A stretch of 64,000 nt of DNA from Actinobacteria bacterium HGW-Actinobacteria-7 (lineage in GTDB: Bacteria; Actinomycetota; Coriobacteriia; Anaerosomatales; PHET01). Within the stretch, counting starts at the first letter, position 1, and every line of letters starts with the position of its first letter. Both the position numbers and the translations under genes were made by a program. The stretch spans positions 1 through 64,000 of the forward strand of contig PHET01000002.1 in assembly GCA_002841275.1 (NCBI GenBank). The letters are read 5' to 3'. The notes beneath the pieces are model-generated. The model saw nothing but the letters and a program-made list of their open reading frames with translations. It did no database searches and was not told where the DNA came from. Shown piece after piece: positions 28,463-38,588 of this stretch.

Positions 28463-29359
28463 CTAAGCTTGGTCCTCCAGCGCTGCCGCGCCGCCTACGA
28501 TCTCAGCGATCTCGGTGGTGATCGCTGCCTGCCGTGCACGGTTGTAGCTGCGAGTGAGCGTGGAGATCATCTCGGTCGCATTATCGGTCGCCGACTTCAT
28601 AGCCGTGCGGCGCGCCCCGTGCTCAGACGCGGCTGACTCCAACAAAGACCGGTAGATCAGCGCCTCGACGTAGGTCGGGAGCAGGCTCGCCAGAACAGAT
28701 TCGCTCGTTGGCTCGAAGAAGTACTCGAGATTGCGCCCCCTGGCCTCCACGTCGGCTTCGGCATCAGTGAGTACCGAGTGCTCGATGGGAAGCAGTTGGT
28801 GCGATTCGGGCTTCTGCTCCGCGAGGTTCTTGAATCGGTTGAACAGCAGATACACGGCGTCAATCGAACAATCCCCGTACTGGTCCATCACGCGGACAGC
28901 CAGTTGGCGGGCGTGCTCGTAGGTCGGCTTGTCCGACATACCTGCGAGAGTCATCGCCGGCTCGATGCCGCGATATCTGAAGTACCCGGCGGCCTTCTTA
29001 CCGACGGTAACCAGCTCGACCTCGACACCCTGGTCGGTGAACTCGCGCATCATGCGCTCGGTCATCCGGATGATGTTGCTGTTGAACGCGCCCGCCAGAC
29101 CGCGGTCTGACGTGACGGCCAACAACACGATCCGGGAGCGTTCCTCGCGCACTTCAAGCAAAGGATGCGTGACATCGCTCACGTTCTTGACCACATTGCC
29201 AAGGACCTCGGAGATCGCCAGCGCATACGGGCGAGCGTTCTCGATGCGTGCCTGTGCTTTGCGGATCTTCGCGGTTGAGACCATCTCCATGGTACGAGTG
29301 ATCTGCCGCGTCGAATGGACGCTCGTGATCCGGTTCTTGATGTCTCGAAGCGTCGCCAT
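28463..29359 (-). CDS. atpG: ATP synthase gamma subunit
   Basis: Gamma is the central rotor shaft. The 298 residues begin MATLRDIKNRITSVHSTRQITRTMEMVSTAKIRK-like, the typical N-terminal helix, include SDRGLAGAFNSNI, and end with the C-terminal helix TDNATEMISTLTRSYNRARQ..ITTEIAEIVGGAAAL. It lies between atpA and atpD as usual, with a 6-base gap to atpA. Confidence 0.96.
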   Translation of the reverse strand: MATLRDIKNRITSVHSTRQITRTMEMVSTAKIRKAQARIENARPYALAISEVLGNVVKNVSDVTHPLLEVREERSRIVLLAVTSDRGLAGAFNSNIIRMTERMMREFTDQGVEVELVTVGKKAAGYFRYRGIEPAMTLAGMSDKPTYEHARQLAVRVMDQYGDCSIDAVYLLFNRFKNLAEQKPESHQLLPIEHSVLTDAEADVEARGRNLEYFFEPTSESVLASLLPTYVEALIYRSLLESAASEHGARRTAMKSATDNATEMISTLTRSYNRARQAAITTEIAEIVGGAAALEDQA

Positions 29360-29365
29360 ACCTGA

Positions 29366-30934
29366 CTACCCCTCGCTCGAGACGAAGATCGGCTTGTACT
29401 CATCCAAAGCCGCGGAGAGCTTGGCCTTGATCTCGTCGGAAAGCTTGGCCTCGTCACGAATAGCGGCGGGGATGTCAGCATGCGAGCCTGTCACATACTC
29501 GACGAACCCGTCACGGAACGGAACGACGTTGGCAGTCTCCAGATCGTCGAGGTAGCCCTCGGCGCCGGCGAACAGCGCCATGACCTGATTCTCGACCGGC
29601 ATGGGAGCGCGAATACCCTGCTTCAGAAGCTCGACGAGACGCACACCGCGGTTCAACTGAGCCTGAGTGGCTTTGTCGAGATCAGAACCGAACTGCGCAA
29701 ACGCCTCAAGTGATCGGAACGACGCCAAGTCGAGGCGAAGTGTTCCGGCCACCTGCTTCATGGCCTTCACCTGCGCGTTACCGCCGACTCGGGAGACCGA
29801 GATACCGACGTTGATGGCGGGGCGAACGCCCTTGTAGAACAGATCGGCGGTCAGGAAGATCTGACCATCGGTAATCGAGATGACGTTGGTCGGGATATAG
29901 GCCGACACGTCACCTGCCTGAGTTTCGATGACCGGCAGCGCCGTCATCGAACCGCCGCCGAGTTCGTCGTTCATCTTGACCGCGCGCTCAAGCAAACGGC
30001 TGTGCAGGTAGAAGACGTCACCCGGATAGGCCTCGCGCCCAGGAGGACGGCGCAGCGTGAGGGACATCTGACGATACGCGACGGCCTGCTTTGACAGGTC
30101 GTCGTAGATGCACAGTGTGGCGTGACCGGGGTTGTCCTTGTTCGCAGGCTTGCCGTCGGCGCCGTTGTACATGAAGTACTCGGCAATGGCGGCACCCGAG
30201 AAGGGAGCGAGATACTGAAGCGGCGCGGCATCAGAGGCTGTTGCCGATACGATGATGGTGTAATCCATCGCGCCGTACGCTGCCAGCGTCTCGACAACAC
30301 CTGCGACCGTCGAAGCCTTCTGGCCAATGGCGACGTAAACGCAGATGACGCCCTTGCCCTTCTGGTTGATGATCGTGTCGATCGCAATCGCGGTCTTGCC
30401 GGTCTGGCGGTCGCCGATGATCAGCTCTCGCTGACCACGACCGATGGGCACCATCGCGTCGATGGCCATGATGCCTGTCTGGAGCGGCTCTGTGACCGGC
30501 TGGCGCTCGACAACGCCGATCGCCTTGTGCTCAACGTTGCGGTACCCATCAGCCTCTATGGGACCCTTGCCGTCGAGTGGATCGCCAAGCGGGCTGACGA
30601 TGCGGCCCAGGAAGTTCTTGCCCGAGGGAACACGGACGATACTTCCGGTTGTCTTGACGGTATCGTTCTCTTTGACCTTGGTGAACTCGCCCAGGAGTAC
30701 GGCGCCTACCTCGCGCTCGTCGAGGTTGAGTGCCATGCCCATGACTGTGGAGCCGTCAGAGCAAGCGAATTCGAGCAGCTCGCCTGCCATGGCTCCACGC
30801 AGACCTTCTACACGAGCGATACCGTCGCCTACTTCGGCAACCGTACCGACCTCGCGGGCCTCGACGCTGGTCGAAATCGCATCTAGCTGCGATCTCAGGA
30901 CCGCATCGATTGAACCGGCGGTGATCTCCGCCAT
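29366..30934 (-). CDS. atpA: ATP synthase alpha subunit
   Basis: Alpha forms the non-catalytic nucleotide sites of F1. The 522 residues show Walker [16 protein letters not shown], the [10 protein letters not shown] motif, the arginine-finger region [14 protein letters not shown] and the C-terminal [15 protein letters not shown] at 30932-30934 directly follows the atpH stop, with GGAGGTGA inside the atpH end as ribosome binding site. Confidence 0.97.
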   Translation of the reverse strand: MAEITAGSIDAVLRSQLDAISTSVEAREVGTVAEVGDGIARVEGLRGAMAGELLEFACSDGSTVMGMALNLDEREVGAVLLGEFTKVKENDTVKTTGSIVRVPSGKNFLGRIVSPLGDPLDGKGPIEADGYRNVEHKAIGVVERQPVTEPLQTGIMAIDAMVPIGRGQRELIIGDRQTGKTAIAIDTIINQKGKGVICVYVAIGQKASTVAGVVETLAAYGAMDYTIIVSATASDAAPLQYLAPFSGAAIAEYFMYNGADGKPANKDNPGHATLCIYDDLSKQAVAYRQMSLTLRRPPGREAYPGDVFYLHSRLLERAVKMNDELGGGSMTALPVIETQAGDVSAYIPTNVISITDGQIFLTADLFYKGVRPAINVGISVSRVGGNAQVKAMKQVAGTLRLDLASFRSLEAFAQFGSDLDKATQAQLNRGVRLVELLKQGIRAPMPVENQVMALFAGAEGYLDDLETANVVPFRDGFVEYVTGSHADIPAAIRDEAKLSDEIKAKLSAALDEYKPIFVSSEG

Positions 30935-31504
30935 CTACACATCACCTCCAGTGTGTGCGGTCGAGAGTGTGACACGCGCGGCTTCGAGCTGAGATGCGAT
31001 GCTCGCATCCAGACGGCGGCCGCTCGCGCTGATTACTACTCCACCGATAATGGAGGCGTCGATCTTCTCGCGAAGGACGACGGCCTTGCCGAAATCGGCA
31101 GACAATTTGGCCTTGATGGCATCACGTAGTACATCCGTGAGTTCGACAACGGTGGTGACTTCGACTGCAACGGTGTCGCGCCGTGCCTCCGCTACCCGTC
31201 CGTAGCCCTCGACAATGCTCGAGAGCAGCTCCATCTCACCGCGCTCGGCCATCACTGCCAGTGTCGCCACGAGTGCCGGATGCATCGAAGCAAATACCTC
31301 GCGCACTACGCTGGCGCGGACAGCAGCAGGAGCCAACTCCCCAACGACCGCATCCCGAAGCTCTGCATGGCCTCGGATCGTGCGCAGCGCATCTTCGAGC
31401 TGACCGCCCACGATGTCGACAGCTGCGTCTGAGCTGGCGGCCTCAAACAGCGCCTCCGCGTACGTCGCAACAATCTGCTTCGAAAGCGCCCGGCTAATTC
31501 TCAT
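30935..31504 (-). CDS. atpH: ATP synthase delta subunit
   Basis: Delta joins F1 to the b-subunit stalk at the top of the enzyme. The 189 residues fit the OSCP/delta family: YAEALFEAA near the N-terminus and the C-terminal signature DASIIGGVVISASGRRLDASIASQLEA. It overlaps the atpF stop by 11 bases and abuts atpA, implying coupled translation. Confidence 0.94.
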   Translation of the reverse strand: MRISRALSKQIVATYAEALFEAASSDAAVDIVGGQLEDALRTIRGHAELRDAVVGELAPAAVRASVVREVFASMHPALVATLAVMAERGEMELLSSIVEGYGRVAEARRDTVAVEVTTVVELTDVLRDAIKAKLSADFGKAVVLREKIDASIIGGVVISASGRRLDASIASQLEAARVTLSTAHTGGDV

Positions 31505-32108
31505 TGATGCTACCTGCCTCGCTCACGTACTTCTCTACGACCTTGAGATGATCCTCAGTCGAGAGTTCCGAGCCGATGAGCTTCCCGGCCACCGCGACTG
31601 AGATGCGAGCAACGGATGCCTGCAACTCTGCGATGGCCGCGTTCTTCTCGCCCACGATCGCCTCGCGCGCCTTTGTCAGCATGGCGTCGTATTCGACCTG
31701 GGCCTTGGCGGTCGCTTCAGTGCGAGTCGCCTCAGCAGCCTGCTTGGCCTGCGCCAGAATGGTCGCCGACTCCTTGCGTGCCTCGGCCATCGTCTCCTTG
31801 TACTCAGCAAGCAGGCGCTCGGCCTCGACCTTGGCGGCCTCCGCCTTCTCAAGAGACTCGCGGATAGTGTCCGCGCGCTTCTCAAGCATGTCCGAGATCG
31901 CGGGCCATGCGAACTTGCTCAGAACCATGAACACGATGAAGAAGGCCAACACGGCGGGGATGAACTCCGCCATCTTGGGGATGAGCGCCGACGCCCCTCC
32001 GCCGCCACCCTCGGCCTCTGCCTCTGCAGCGTACGCAGCGACAGCCGAGGCAGCGACGAAGGCTCCGCTGAGCCCCATCAGTGTGATGCTCTTTTTGAAA
32101 GCTTTCAC
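31494..32108 (-). CDS. atpF: ATP synthase b subunit, with an extra N-terminal hydrophobic segment
   Basis: The b subunit is the membrane-anchored peripheral stalk. The 204 residues show the membrane helix (about 45-67, FIPAVLAFFIVFMVLSKFAWPAI), then a long charged coiled coil (EKRADTIRESLEKAEAAKVEAERLL). Before that lies an unusual segment: residues 1-28 look like a signal peptide (basic KAFKK, hydrophobic core, AAYAAEAEAE) followed by five glycines. So the mature protein may have a processed, periplasm-facing tail. The downstream atpH start lies inside its last codons. Confidence 0.93.
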   Translation of the reverse strand: MKAFKKSITLMGLSGAFVAASAVAAYAAEAEAEGGGGGASALIPKMAEFIPAVLAFFIVFMVLSKFAWPAISDMLEKRADTIRESLEKAEAAKVEAERLLAEYKETMAEARKESATILAQAKQAAEATRTEATAKAQVEYDAMLTKAREAIVGEKNAAIAELQASVARISVAVAGKLIGSELSTEDHLKVVEKYVSEAGSINEN

Positions 32109-32148
32109 GGTGAAAGTACCTCCCTAAAGGTATGTGGGAGGTCGGCCC

Positions 32149-32364
32149 TTAGAGCTTGCCCTGGACAAGAATGCCAAGAACGAAGCCGAGCAGCGCGAGT
32201 GCCTCAACGAAGGCGGCCGACAGGATGAAGACGGTGAAGATACGGCCAGCCATCTCGGGCTGACGCGCAGTGGACTCGGCGGCCTTGCCGCCGACCATGC
32301 CGATTGCGAGGGCCGGAGCGGTGACCGCGAGGCCGTACAGAAGACCAAAGCCGATGAACTCCAC
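32149..32364 (-). CDS. atpE: ATP synthase c subunit (proton type)
   Basis: The c subunit forms the rotor ring. The 71 residues make two membrane helices with the polar loop ARQPE. The ion-binding glutamate is in the second helix (SAAFVEALALLGFVLGILV). The residues after it are AL, not the ST/TY found in sodium-type rings, and helix 1 lacks the glutamine of those rings, so protons are the likely coupling ion. Confidence 0.96.
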   Translation of the reverse strand: MEFIGFGLLYGLAVTAPALAIGMVGGKAAESTARQPEMAGRIFTVFILSAAFVEALALLGFVLGILVQGKL

Positions 32365-32450
32365 GATTCCTCCTTGTGTACCGGACCCGGACTTTCCGGG
32401 CTCCTTACCAACCTATGCGAACACCGGGACCGACCCGGTGGACGTCCCTT

Positions 32451-33257
32451 CTAGTGCGCTTCCGCAGCGGCGCCAATATAGACCGCCGAGAGAAGCGTGA
32501 ACACGTACGCCTGCACGAAGGCCACGAGGACCTCGAGCAGGTACAGTGCGGTCATGAGTGCGAGCCACCCGATGGAGGGCAGGGCGCCAACGACGCTACC
32601 GGCGCTCAGATGCTCGATCATCGGCTCGATGAACAGCGATGTGAGAATCGCGAAGATTCCAAGGATGATGTGGCCGGCGTACATGTTGGCAAAGAGTCGT
32701 ACTGCCAGCGTGAAGATGCGCAAGAAGGACGAGAACACCTCGATAACCCAGATTACCGGTGCGACAGCGAGCGGCACACCGTGGGGGACGAAGCTCTTCA
32801 AGTAGCCCAAGAACCCCTGGTTCTTGAAGCCGACGTAGTTGAAGTACGCAAAGACGGTCGTCGATAGCGCAACAGTCACACCCATCGTTCCGGTGGATGG
32901 CTTGCAGCCGGGAATCAGACCGATGATGTTGCTGGTGAGAATGAAGAAGAACAGCGTGGCGAGGAATCCAAAGTACTTCTTGCTGCCATGGGGGATCATC
33001 CCTGCCGCGATGTCGTCACGCACGAACTGCGCGAGCGACTCGACCGCATTGGAGACCTTGCTGTCCGGCACCATCTTGAGGTTCTTCACGGCCACATACA
33101 TGATGATCGCCAACACCGTGAGCGCCACACACATGAAGAAGATGTAGTTGCTCAGGACGAACTCAGTTGGCTTGTACTCCTGGCCATTGACGTTCAGCGT
33201 GCTCAGTGAGCGAAGAAGTAAGTCAACCTCTTCTGGGAGTTTCTTCAGAACCTCCAC
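32451..33257 (-). CDS. atpB: ATP synthase a subunit
   Basis: The a subunit holds the proton half-channels next to the c-ring. The 268 residues have about six membrane helices, the essential arginine in LAVRLFANMYAGHIILG (helix 4 region) and the C-terminal FVQAYVFTLLSAVYIG. The start is GTG at 33255-33257, seven bases after GGAG and close to the stop of the AtpI-like gene. Confidence 0.95.
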   Translation of the reverse strand: MEVLKKLPEEVDLLLRSLSTLNVNGQEYKPTEFVLSNYIFFMCVALTVLAIIMYVAVKNLKMVPDSKVSNAVESLAQFVRDDIAAGMIPHGSKKYFGFLATLFFFILTSNIIGLIPGCKPSTGTMGVTVALSTTVFAYFNYVGFKNQGFLGYLKSFVPHGVPLAVAPVIWVIEVFSSFLRIFTLAVRLFANMYAGHIILGIFAILTSLFIEPMIEHLSAGSVVGALPSIGWLALMTALYLLEVLVAFVQAYVFTLLSAVYIGAAAEAH

Positions 33258-33260
33258 GCG

Positions 33261-33584
33261 CTAGCTCCTCGTCTCGTCGCTGTTCTTCGCGAGCCGCCGC
33301 AACATTACGACCGCGGCGACACCCAATCCGACTACGAACCCGCCGACCACCGACGAGCCGAACCACACAAATCCGTCTGCGGCCAGGTGACGATACCCGA
33401 AGAGAATCGCGCCCGCCACGATAAGTCCGCCCATTGACGAGACCATGGTGGCGACCAGGGCGAAATCCGCCTTCTCAGCGGTAGCGAAGCGGGAAGCCCA
33501 GAACAGCGGTGCGATGAGACCTGCGCCAACGATCACGCCGAGCATCACGGCGACCACGGGGACCGCCAGCAATTCGCGTAGCAC
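33261..33584 (-). CDS. AtpI-like small membrane protein of the ATP synthase operon
   Basis: This protein of 107 residues has about four membrane helices (VVAVMLGVIVGAGLIAPLFW; ATMVSSMGGLIVAGAILFGY; WFGSSVVGGFVVGLGVAAVVML). Its place directly before atpB fits AtpI, which helps c-ring assembly, but sequence similarity to AtpI is weak. I place the start at GTG 33582-33584, eight bases behind AGGGG; a TTG two codons earlier is too close to that site. Confidence 0.6.
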   Translation of the reverse strand: MLRELLAVPVVAVMLGVIVGAGLIAPLFWASRFATAEKADFALVATMVSSMGGLIVAGAILFGYRHLAADGFVWFGSSVVGGFVVGLGVAAVVMLRRLAKNSDETRS

Positions 33585-33751
33585 AGTCAAAGCCCCTGCG
33601 TCCCGTCCCCTACCTCAGCCGTTCAACCCTGTCTTGCGAGTCAGGTCGTTCGGTGCCGGCCGACAAACCGCGCACATCGTACACGACCCCCCGCAGGCAC
33701 ACAACCCGCCGCAGGCTCCACCCAAGCTCAGATAGCGGAACTGCAGGCCCC

Positions 33752-34843
33752 TCAGGCGTCGTCTTCGTCTTGACGATGGACCGACTCGAACAGGCCCAAC
33801 CAGTACGCCATGAAGGCCGTCACCGCCAGCAGCGCCATCAGCGCCGCAAACCGCATGTACCCAGGTGAGTAGCGTACTGCGTAGCCGCCCACGGCCAGCG
33901 CGGCCGACCATGCGTAGATGATCAGAACCGTCTGCCGTTGGTCGAAACCACGACCTAGGAGCCGATGGTGGATATGCCCCTTGTCGGCCTCTTGGATAGG
34001 GCGATTGTGTCTGAGCCGCCGCAAGATTGCCGACGCCGTGTCGAATATGGGCACCCCCAAGATGATGAGCGGCACTGCCAAAGCGATGGCGGCGGTCGTC
34101 TTCATCACGCCCAAGAGAGAGATTGTCGCCAGCGAGAAACCCAGGAACATCGCCCCTGAGTCGCCCATGAAGATGGAGGCCGGATGGAAGTTGTAGCGCA
34201 AGAACCCCAGGCAGGCCCCGATGAGCGCGGCCGCCAACGCCGCCGCGTCGAAGCGGTTGGCCGGCGCCGCAAGCGCCAGCAGGCTCATTGCCGCGATTCC
34301 GCTTACACCGGCAGCGAGCCCATCCAAGCCGTCGATCAGATTGATCACGTTGGCGAAGCCGACAAGATAGATGATCGTCACCGGGATCGAGAGCAACCCG
34401 AGCATTACGAGGCCGCCCTGTACGGGATTACCCACGTAGTCGATTCGGAGCCCGGATGCGACGACAACGCCTGCGGCGGCAATCTGACCGAGCAACTTCG
34501 CCCCGGGGGTCAGGTTCACGAGGTCATCGATCAGTCCGACCACGAACATGAGCGTGACACCGCCCAAGACAAGCAGCAACCGCGGATCGCCCTCAGCGCG
34601 GTGCAGCAGCACCTGATGCCACCCCAGACGCGCTTCGCCGAACACTTGGAAGGCCAACGCGGCGATCATGCCCGAGAAGATCGCAACTCCGCCAACACGG
34701 GAGATGGGAGTCTGATGGACCTTTCGACCGCCGGGTGTGTCGACGAGCCCGAAGTGTTCCGAGACTCTGCGAACCAGCGGGGTTATGACAAGCGTGACGA
34801 TCGCAGCAACCGAAACGAGAGCCAAGTAGTGCAGGATGCTCAC
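33752..34843 (-). CDS. WecA/TagO-type undecaprenyl-phosphate sugar-1-phosphate transferase
   Basis: Such enzymes start surface glycan synthesis by moving GlcNAc-1-phosphate (or similar) from UDP-sugar to undecaprenyl phosphate. The 363 residues form about ten membrane helices. Motifs: [43 protein letters not shown] and the histidine loop [13 protein letters not shown]. The last is typical of WecA-like rather than MraY enzymes. The start is GTG, overlapping the dCMP deaminase stop as GTGA, so the two are coupled. It may work with the nucleotide-sugar dehydrogenase and LCP protein in this window. Confidence 0.93.
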   Translation of the reverse strand: MSILHYLALVSVAAIVTLVITPLVRRVSEHFGLVDTPGGRKVHQTPISRVGGVAIFSGMIAALAFQVFGEARLGWHQVLLHRAEGDPRLLLVLGGVTLMFVVGLIDDLVNLTPGAKLLGQIAAAGVVVASGLRIDYVGNPVQGGLVMLGLLSIPVTIIYLVGFANVINLIDGLDGLAAGVSGIAAMSLLALAAPANRFDAAALAAALIGACLGFLRYNFHPASIFMGDSGAMFLGFSLATISLLGVMKTTAAIALAVPLIILGVPIFDTASAILRRLRHNRPIQEADKGHIHHRLLGRGFDQRQTVLIIYAWSAALAVGGYAVRYSPGYMRFAALMALLAVTAFMAYWLGLFESVHRQDEDDA

Positions 34844-35307
34844 GAGTCGGCCTGCCCAGAACTAGGCACGAACAGCCGTGGGACAAGGTTCGCCTCAGCC
34901 AGAAGCTCTTCAGAGAGCGGATCCGGGTACGGCTCGCGGTACACGATGTCAACGACGCCCGCATTGAGCAGGATCTTGGCACACAGAACGCACGGCTGAT
35001 GAGTGCAGTAGGCCGTGGAACCGTCCATCGCAATGCCGTGCTTGGCCGCCTGGATCACTGCATTCTGCTCGGCGTGGATGCCGCGACACAGTTCATGGTG
35101 GCTACCGGAAGGGATGTTGCGCTGCTCACGTAGGCAGCCGACCTCTTCGCAGTGAGCGAGCCCCTTGGGTACGCCGTTGTATCCCGTGGCCAGTATCCGC
35201 TTGTCCTTGACGAGCACAGCGCCGGTCGCGCGACGCAGGCACGTGGAACGACCCGAGACCTGCTCTGCGATGGACATGAAGTAGTCGTCCCAAGACGGAC
35301 GGGGCAT
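34840..35307 (-). CDS. dCMP deaminase (ComEB type)
   Basis: It deaminates dCMP to dUMP for dTTP synthesis, which fits ThyX elsewhere in the window. The 155 residues have the zinc site HAEQN and CTHQPCVLC, plus the family stretch [26 protein letters not shown]. The start is ATG at 35305-35307; the frame stays open 67 codons upstream but overlaps upp in the other frame and is not real. Confidence 0.93.
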   Translation of the reverse strand: MPRPSWDDYFMSIAEQVSGRSTCLRRATGAVLVKDKRILATGYNGVPKGLAHCEEVGCLREQRNIPSGSHHELCRGIHAEQNAVIQAAKHGIAMDGSTAYCTHQPCVLCAKILLNAGVVDIVYREPYPDPLSEELLAEANLVPRLFVPSSGQADS

Positions 35308-35320
35308 CGTCTCGCCCCCG

Positions 35321-35971
35321 CTACTTGGTGCCGAAAAGGCGGTCGCCTGCGTCACCAAGGCCGGGCACGATGTAGCCATGGTCATTGAGGTGGCTATCGA
35401 CCGCACACGTGTAGATCTTGACATCCTCGCAGTTGCGAACGACTTCATCGATGCCTTCGGGCGCCGCGAGAATGACAAGCAGGTTGATCTGCCTGGCGCC
35501 CTTCTCACGAAGGAATTCCACCGCAGCGACCGCAGAGCCTCCTGTGGCGAGCATGGGGTCGACGATGAGAACGTCGCGCTCGGCGATGTCCTCCGGCAAC
35601 TTGTGGTAATACGCCACGGGCTTCAGAGTCTCCGGGTCGCGATAGAGCCCGACATGGCCCACCTTGGCGGCCGGGATGAGCTCCAGGATTCCCTCGACCA
35701 TGCCGAGGCCCGCGCGCAGAATGGGGACGACTGCTACCTTCTTGCCAGCGAGCACCTTCGTGGTGGTCTGTGTGATCGGGGTGGTAACGGTCGTCTCGGC
35801 AAGCTGGAAACTGCGTGTGGCCTCATACGCCTCGAGCATGGCGAGCTCCTTGATGAGCTCGCGAAACTCCTTCGCACCGGTGGCGACGTCGCGCAGAATC
35901 GAAAGTTTGTGCTGGACCAGCGGGTGGTCGACGATCACCACATTGCTGGGAAAGGTGCGCGACTCAGTCAT
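35321..35971 (-). CDS. upp: Uracil phosphoribosyltransferase
   Basis: Upp salvages uracil to UMP with PRPP. The 216 residues show [32 protein letters not shown], the PRPP loop [14 protein letters not shown] and the uracil-binding C-terminus [14 protein letters not shown]. The length is normal. It lies between glyA and the dCMP deaminase gene in the common actinobacterial/firmicute order rpiB-glyA-upp-comEB. Confidence 0.96.
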   Translation of the reverse strand: MTESRTFPSNVVIVDHPLVQHKLSILRDVATGAKEFRELIKELAMLEAYEATRSFQLAETTVTTPITQTTTKVLAGKKVAVVPILRAGLGMVEGILELIPAAKVGHVGLYRDPETLKPVAYYHKLPEDIAERDVLIVDPMLATGGSAVAAVEFLREKGARQINLLVILAAPEGIDEVVRNCEDVKIYTCAVDSHLNDHGYIVPGLGDAGDRLFGTK

Positions 35972-36001
35972 GGCAGGACTCCTCTCGTGCGGGCTGTTGT
36001 C

Positions 36002-37246
36002 CTAGAGTTCGGGGTAGAGCGGGTGCAGGCCCAGAAGGGTCTGAACCTGGGCGCGGATGTCATCGAGAACCGCCGCGTCATCTCGCTTGAAGATCGTGGT
36101 CGCCAGAAGCCTGCCAACGGTCCTGGACTCCTCCTCGGTGAAGCCGCGCGTGGTCATCGCAGCCGAACCGACCCGGATGCCACTCGTGACGAACGGGCTC
36201 TCAGGATCGTTGGGAATCGAGTTCTTGTTGACAGTGAACCCGACCTCCTCGAGGAGCTTCTCGGCCTCTTTGCCGGTGATCGACGCAGGACGCAGATCGA
36301 CGAGCATCAAGTGATTGTCGGTGCCACCCGAGATCAAGCGCAGACCCTGCTCGACCATCGCCTCGCCCATCGCGCGGGCGTTGACGACGACCTGGTCGAT
36401 ATAGGTCTTGAACTCCGGCTGCATTGCTTCCTTGAACGCAACGGCCTTCGCCGCGATGATGTGCTCGAGAGGGCCGCCCTGCAGCCCGGGAAAGACAGCC
36501 TTATCGATTGCAGCGGCGTGCTCGGCCTTGCACAGGATGAACCCGGAGCGCGGCCCGCGCAGTGTCTTGTGTGAGGTCGAGGTGACGAAGTCGGCGTGCG
36601 GTACGGGATTGGGATGGGCACCGGTCGCCACGAGCCCGGCGATGTGCGCCATGTCCACCATGAAGTACGCGCCGACCTCCTTGGCGATTCCCGCGAAGCG
36701 CTCAAAATCGATGATTCTGGGATAGGCTGACGCACCAGCGATGATCATCTTGGGGCGGTGCTCTCGGGCGAGACGCTCGACCTCGTCATAGTCGATCCGC
36801 TCATCGGCATCCAAGCCGTACGGGATCACCTTGAACCACTTGCCCGAATAGTTCACAGGGGATCCGTGGGTCAGATGCCCCCCGTGCGCGAGAGACATCC
36901 CCAGGACGGTGTCGCCGGGGTTGAGCATCGCATAGAACACCGCCATGTTGGCCTGTGCGCCGGCATGCGGCTGCACATTCGCGTGCTCGGCCCCGAAGAT
37001 CGCCTTCACGCGGTCGCGGGCGATGTCCTCGATACGGTCCACGACCTCACATCCGCCGTAGTAGCGCTTGCCGGGCAGCCCCTCCGCATACTTGTTCGTG
37101 AGCACGGTGCCGGCCGCCTCAAGCACTGCAGGCGACACGAAGTTCTCTGAAGCAATGAGTTCGATAGTGGAACGCTGACGCGACAGCTCCGCATCGATGA
37201 GGGTGGCTATCTCAGGGTCCTGGGCCGGGATGAAACGAAGTGACAT
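36002..37246 (-). CDS. glyA: Serine hydroxymethyltransferase
   Basis: GlyA converts serine and tetrahydrofolate to glycine and methylene-THF, supplying one-carbon units also used by ThyX. The 414 residues show [38 protein letters not shown], the PLP lysine in [15 protein letters not shown] (about 228) and [14 protein letters not shown] at 37244-37246 follows GGAAAGGAAC. The length is standard. Confidence 0.97.
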   Translation of the reverse strand: MSLRFIPAQDPEIATLIDAELSRQRSTIELIASENFVSPAVLEAAGTVLTNKYAEGLPGKRYYGGCEVVDRIEDIARDRVKAIFGAEHANVQPHAGAQANMAVFYAMLNPGDTVLGMSLAHGGHLTHGSPVNYSGKWFKVIPYGLDADERIDYDEVERLAREHRPKMIIAGASAYPRIIDFERFAGIAKEVGAYFMVDMAHIAGLVATGAHPNPVPHADFVTSTSHKTLRGPRSGFILCKAEHAAAIDKAVFPGLQGGPLEHIIAAKAVAFKEAMQPEFKTYIDQVVVNARAMGEAMVEQGLRLISGGTDNHLMLVDLRPASITGKEAEKLLEEVGFTVNKNSIPNDPESPFVTSGIRVGSAAMTTRGFTEEESRTVGRLLATTIFKRDDAAVLDDIRAQVQTLLGLHPLYPEL

Positions 37247-37308
37247 ATGTATCGGTTCCTTTCCTATCGGACATGATGAAGTCGCGTCGCACGGTATCTC
37301 GGTCGCCT

Positions 37309-37749
37309 CTACTCTTCGGCGCCGGTGATCTTCTCTACTCGGTTCTGGTGCCTGCCGCCCTCGAATGCGGTCTGGAGGAATGCGTCCAAGATGTCCTGAT
37401 TCACTTGAACCGGGACGAACCGTCCCGATACTGCGACGACGTTCGCATCGTTGTGCTGCCGAGCCAACCGGGCAAACTCAGGATCGGTGACGTTGGCTGC
37501 GCGCACGCCGTGGATCTTGTTCGCGGCAATCGCCATGCCCACACCCGTCCCGCAGACGAGCACTCCGAAATCGGCATCTCCCCCGGCGACCGCGCGGCCA
37601 ACGGCTATAGCGTAGTCGGGGTAGTCGACGGACTCCTCCGCCGAGAAGGTTCCCAAGTCATCAACGACGATTCCTTGCTGCGCCAGGTAGTCCTTCAGGC
37701 GCATCTTCTGCTCGAAGCCGGCGTGGTCTGAACCAATAGCAACGCGCAT
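37309..37749 (-). CDS. rpiB: Ribose-5-phosphate isomerase B
   Basis: RpiB interconverts ribose-5-phosphate and ribulose-5-phosphate in the pentose phosphate pathway. The 146 residues begin [15 protein letters not shown] and contain the active-site cysteine in [23 protein letters not shown], both diagnostic. It is the first gene of the rpiB-glyA-upp run, following the tsaC terminator. Confidence 0.95.
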   Translation of the reverse strand: MRVAIGSDHAGFEQKMRLKDYLAQQGIVVDDLGTFSAEESVDYPDYAIAVGRAVAGGDADFGVLVCGTGVGMAIAANKIHGVRAANVTDPEFARLARQHNDANVVAVSGRFVPVQVNQDILDAFLQTAFEGGRHQNRVEKITGAEE

Positions 37750-37850
37750 ATTCGCGTGAACCCCCTTGGCCGAGCGGTTGAAAGTGTGCCCGATTGTACC
37801 GCAACCACCCGCTGTCGGGGACGCCGTGCGACAAGCTCAGACAACGGGCG

Positions 37851-37883
37851 CGGGCGCCCGGCCCAGAACGGACCGGACGCCCG
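37851..37883 (-). terminator. Terminator of the tsaC-type gene
   Basis: CGGGCGCCCGG (37851-37861) pairs with CCGGACGCCCG (37873-37883) with one C-A/G-U position and an 11-nt loop. It lies 18 bases after the stop of the gene at 37901-38551. On the minus strand it is followed by a GC-rich stretch and TTGTCTG, so termination strength is uncertain. Confidence 0.6.
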
Positions 37884-37900
37884 AATGTCACCTGGCACTG

Positions 37901-38551
37901 TCAGCTCTGGGCCGCGCCGCTCAGAGCGCTCGCCATGATCTGATCGGTGGGAACGGCGCCTTCGCGCACGACTTCGGGGGCATCGCCTGTGCACAGGACA
38001 ACCGTCGAGGCCATCTGATGCTGGGTCTCGCCTCCATCGAGAACGATGTCTGCGGCAGTGATGATTCGCAGCTCGATCTCCTCATACGAGTTCGGCGCGT
38101 TGTTACCGTGCGTGTTCGCTGACGTCGCGAAGATCGGACCTCCGGCGGCCTGCAGCAGCTCGCGCACTACCTCGTGGTCGGGACTGCGCAGCCCGATCGT
38201 GCCGTCCTCGGCGCGGAAGTCGCGAGGGACCTTCTCGGACGCATTGACCACCAGCGTCACCGCTCCGGGCCAGAATGCCCTGGCGATGTTGTGGGCGTAC
38301 TCGGGGACCGAGACGCCCCAGGTGTCGAGGGCGTCTTCCGTCTCAACGAGCAGGGGAATCGGTAGGTTCGCCGGACGCACCTTCACCTCGAAGATCTCAT
38401 GCGGGCCGAACTTCGAGTCAGCCAGCGCACCGAGACCGTATACCGTCTCGGTCGGAAAGACTGCAATCCCGCCGTCACGTAGCACTGTGGCGGCGAGATT
38501 GATCACTTCTGCTGAAGGATCATCCGAATCGATGTGATAGCACTTGGACAT
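37901..38551 (-). CDS. tsaC: Sua5/YciO/YrdC family threonylcarbamoyl-AMP synthase
   Basis: TsaC makes threonylcarbamoyl-AMP for the t6A37 modification of tRNA. The 216-residue single-domain protein shows GGIAVFPTETVYGLGALA, the substrate loop KVRPANLPIPLLVE, WPGAVTLVV, GLRSPDHEVVRELL and ATSANTHGNNAP. KxR is retained. It lacks the extra C-terminal Sua5 domain. ATG at 38549-38551 follows GGGAGG by eight bases. It is directly downstream of prmC and prfA, a common bacterial order. Confidence 0.92.
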   Translation of the reverse strand: MSKCYHIDSDDPSAEVINLAATVLRDGGIAVFPTETVYGLGALADSKFGPHEIFEVKVRPANLPIPLLVETEDALDTWGVSVPEYAHNIARAFWPGAVTLVVNASEKVPRDFRAEDGTIGLRSPDHEVVRELLQAAGGPIFATSANTHGNNAPNSYEEIELRIITAADIVLDGGETQHQMASTVVLCTGDAPEVVREGAVPTDQIMASALSGAAQS

Positions 38552-38588
38552 GCTGATCGCCTCCCGTTTTCCGCGTGTCTACTCCGGA

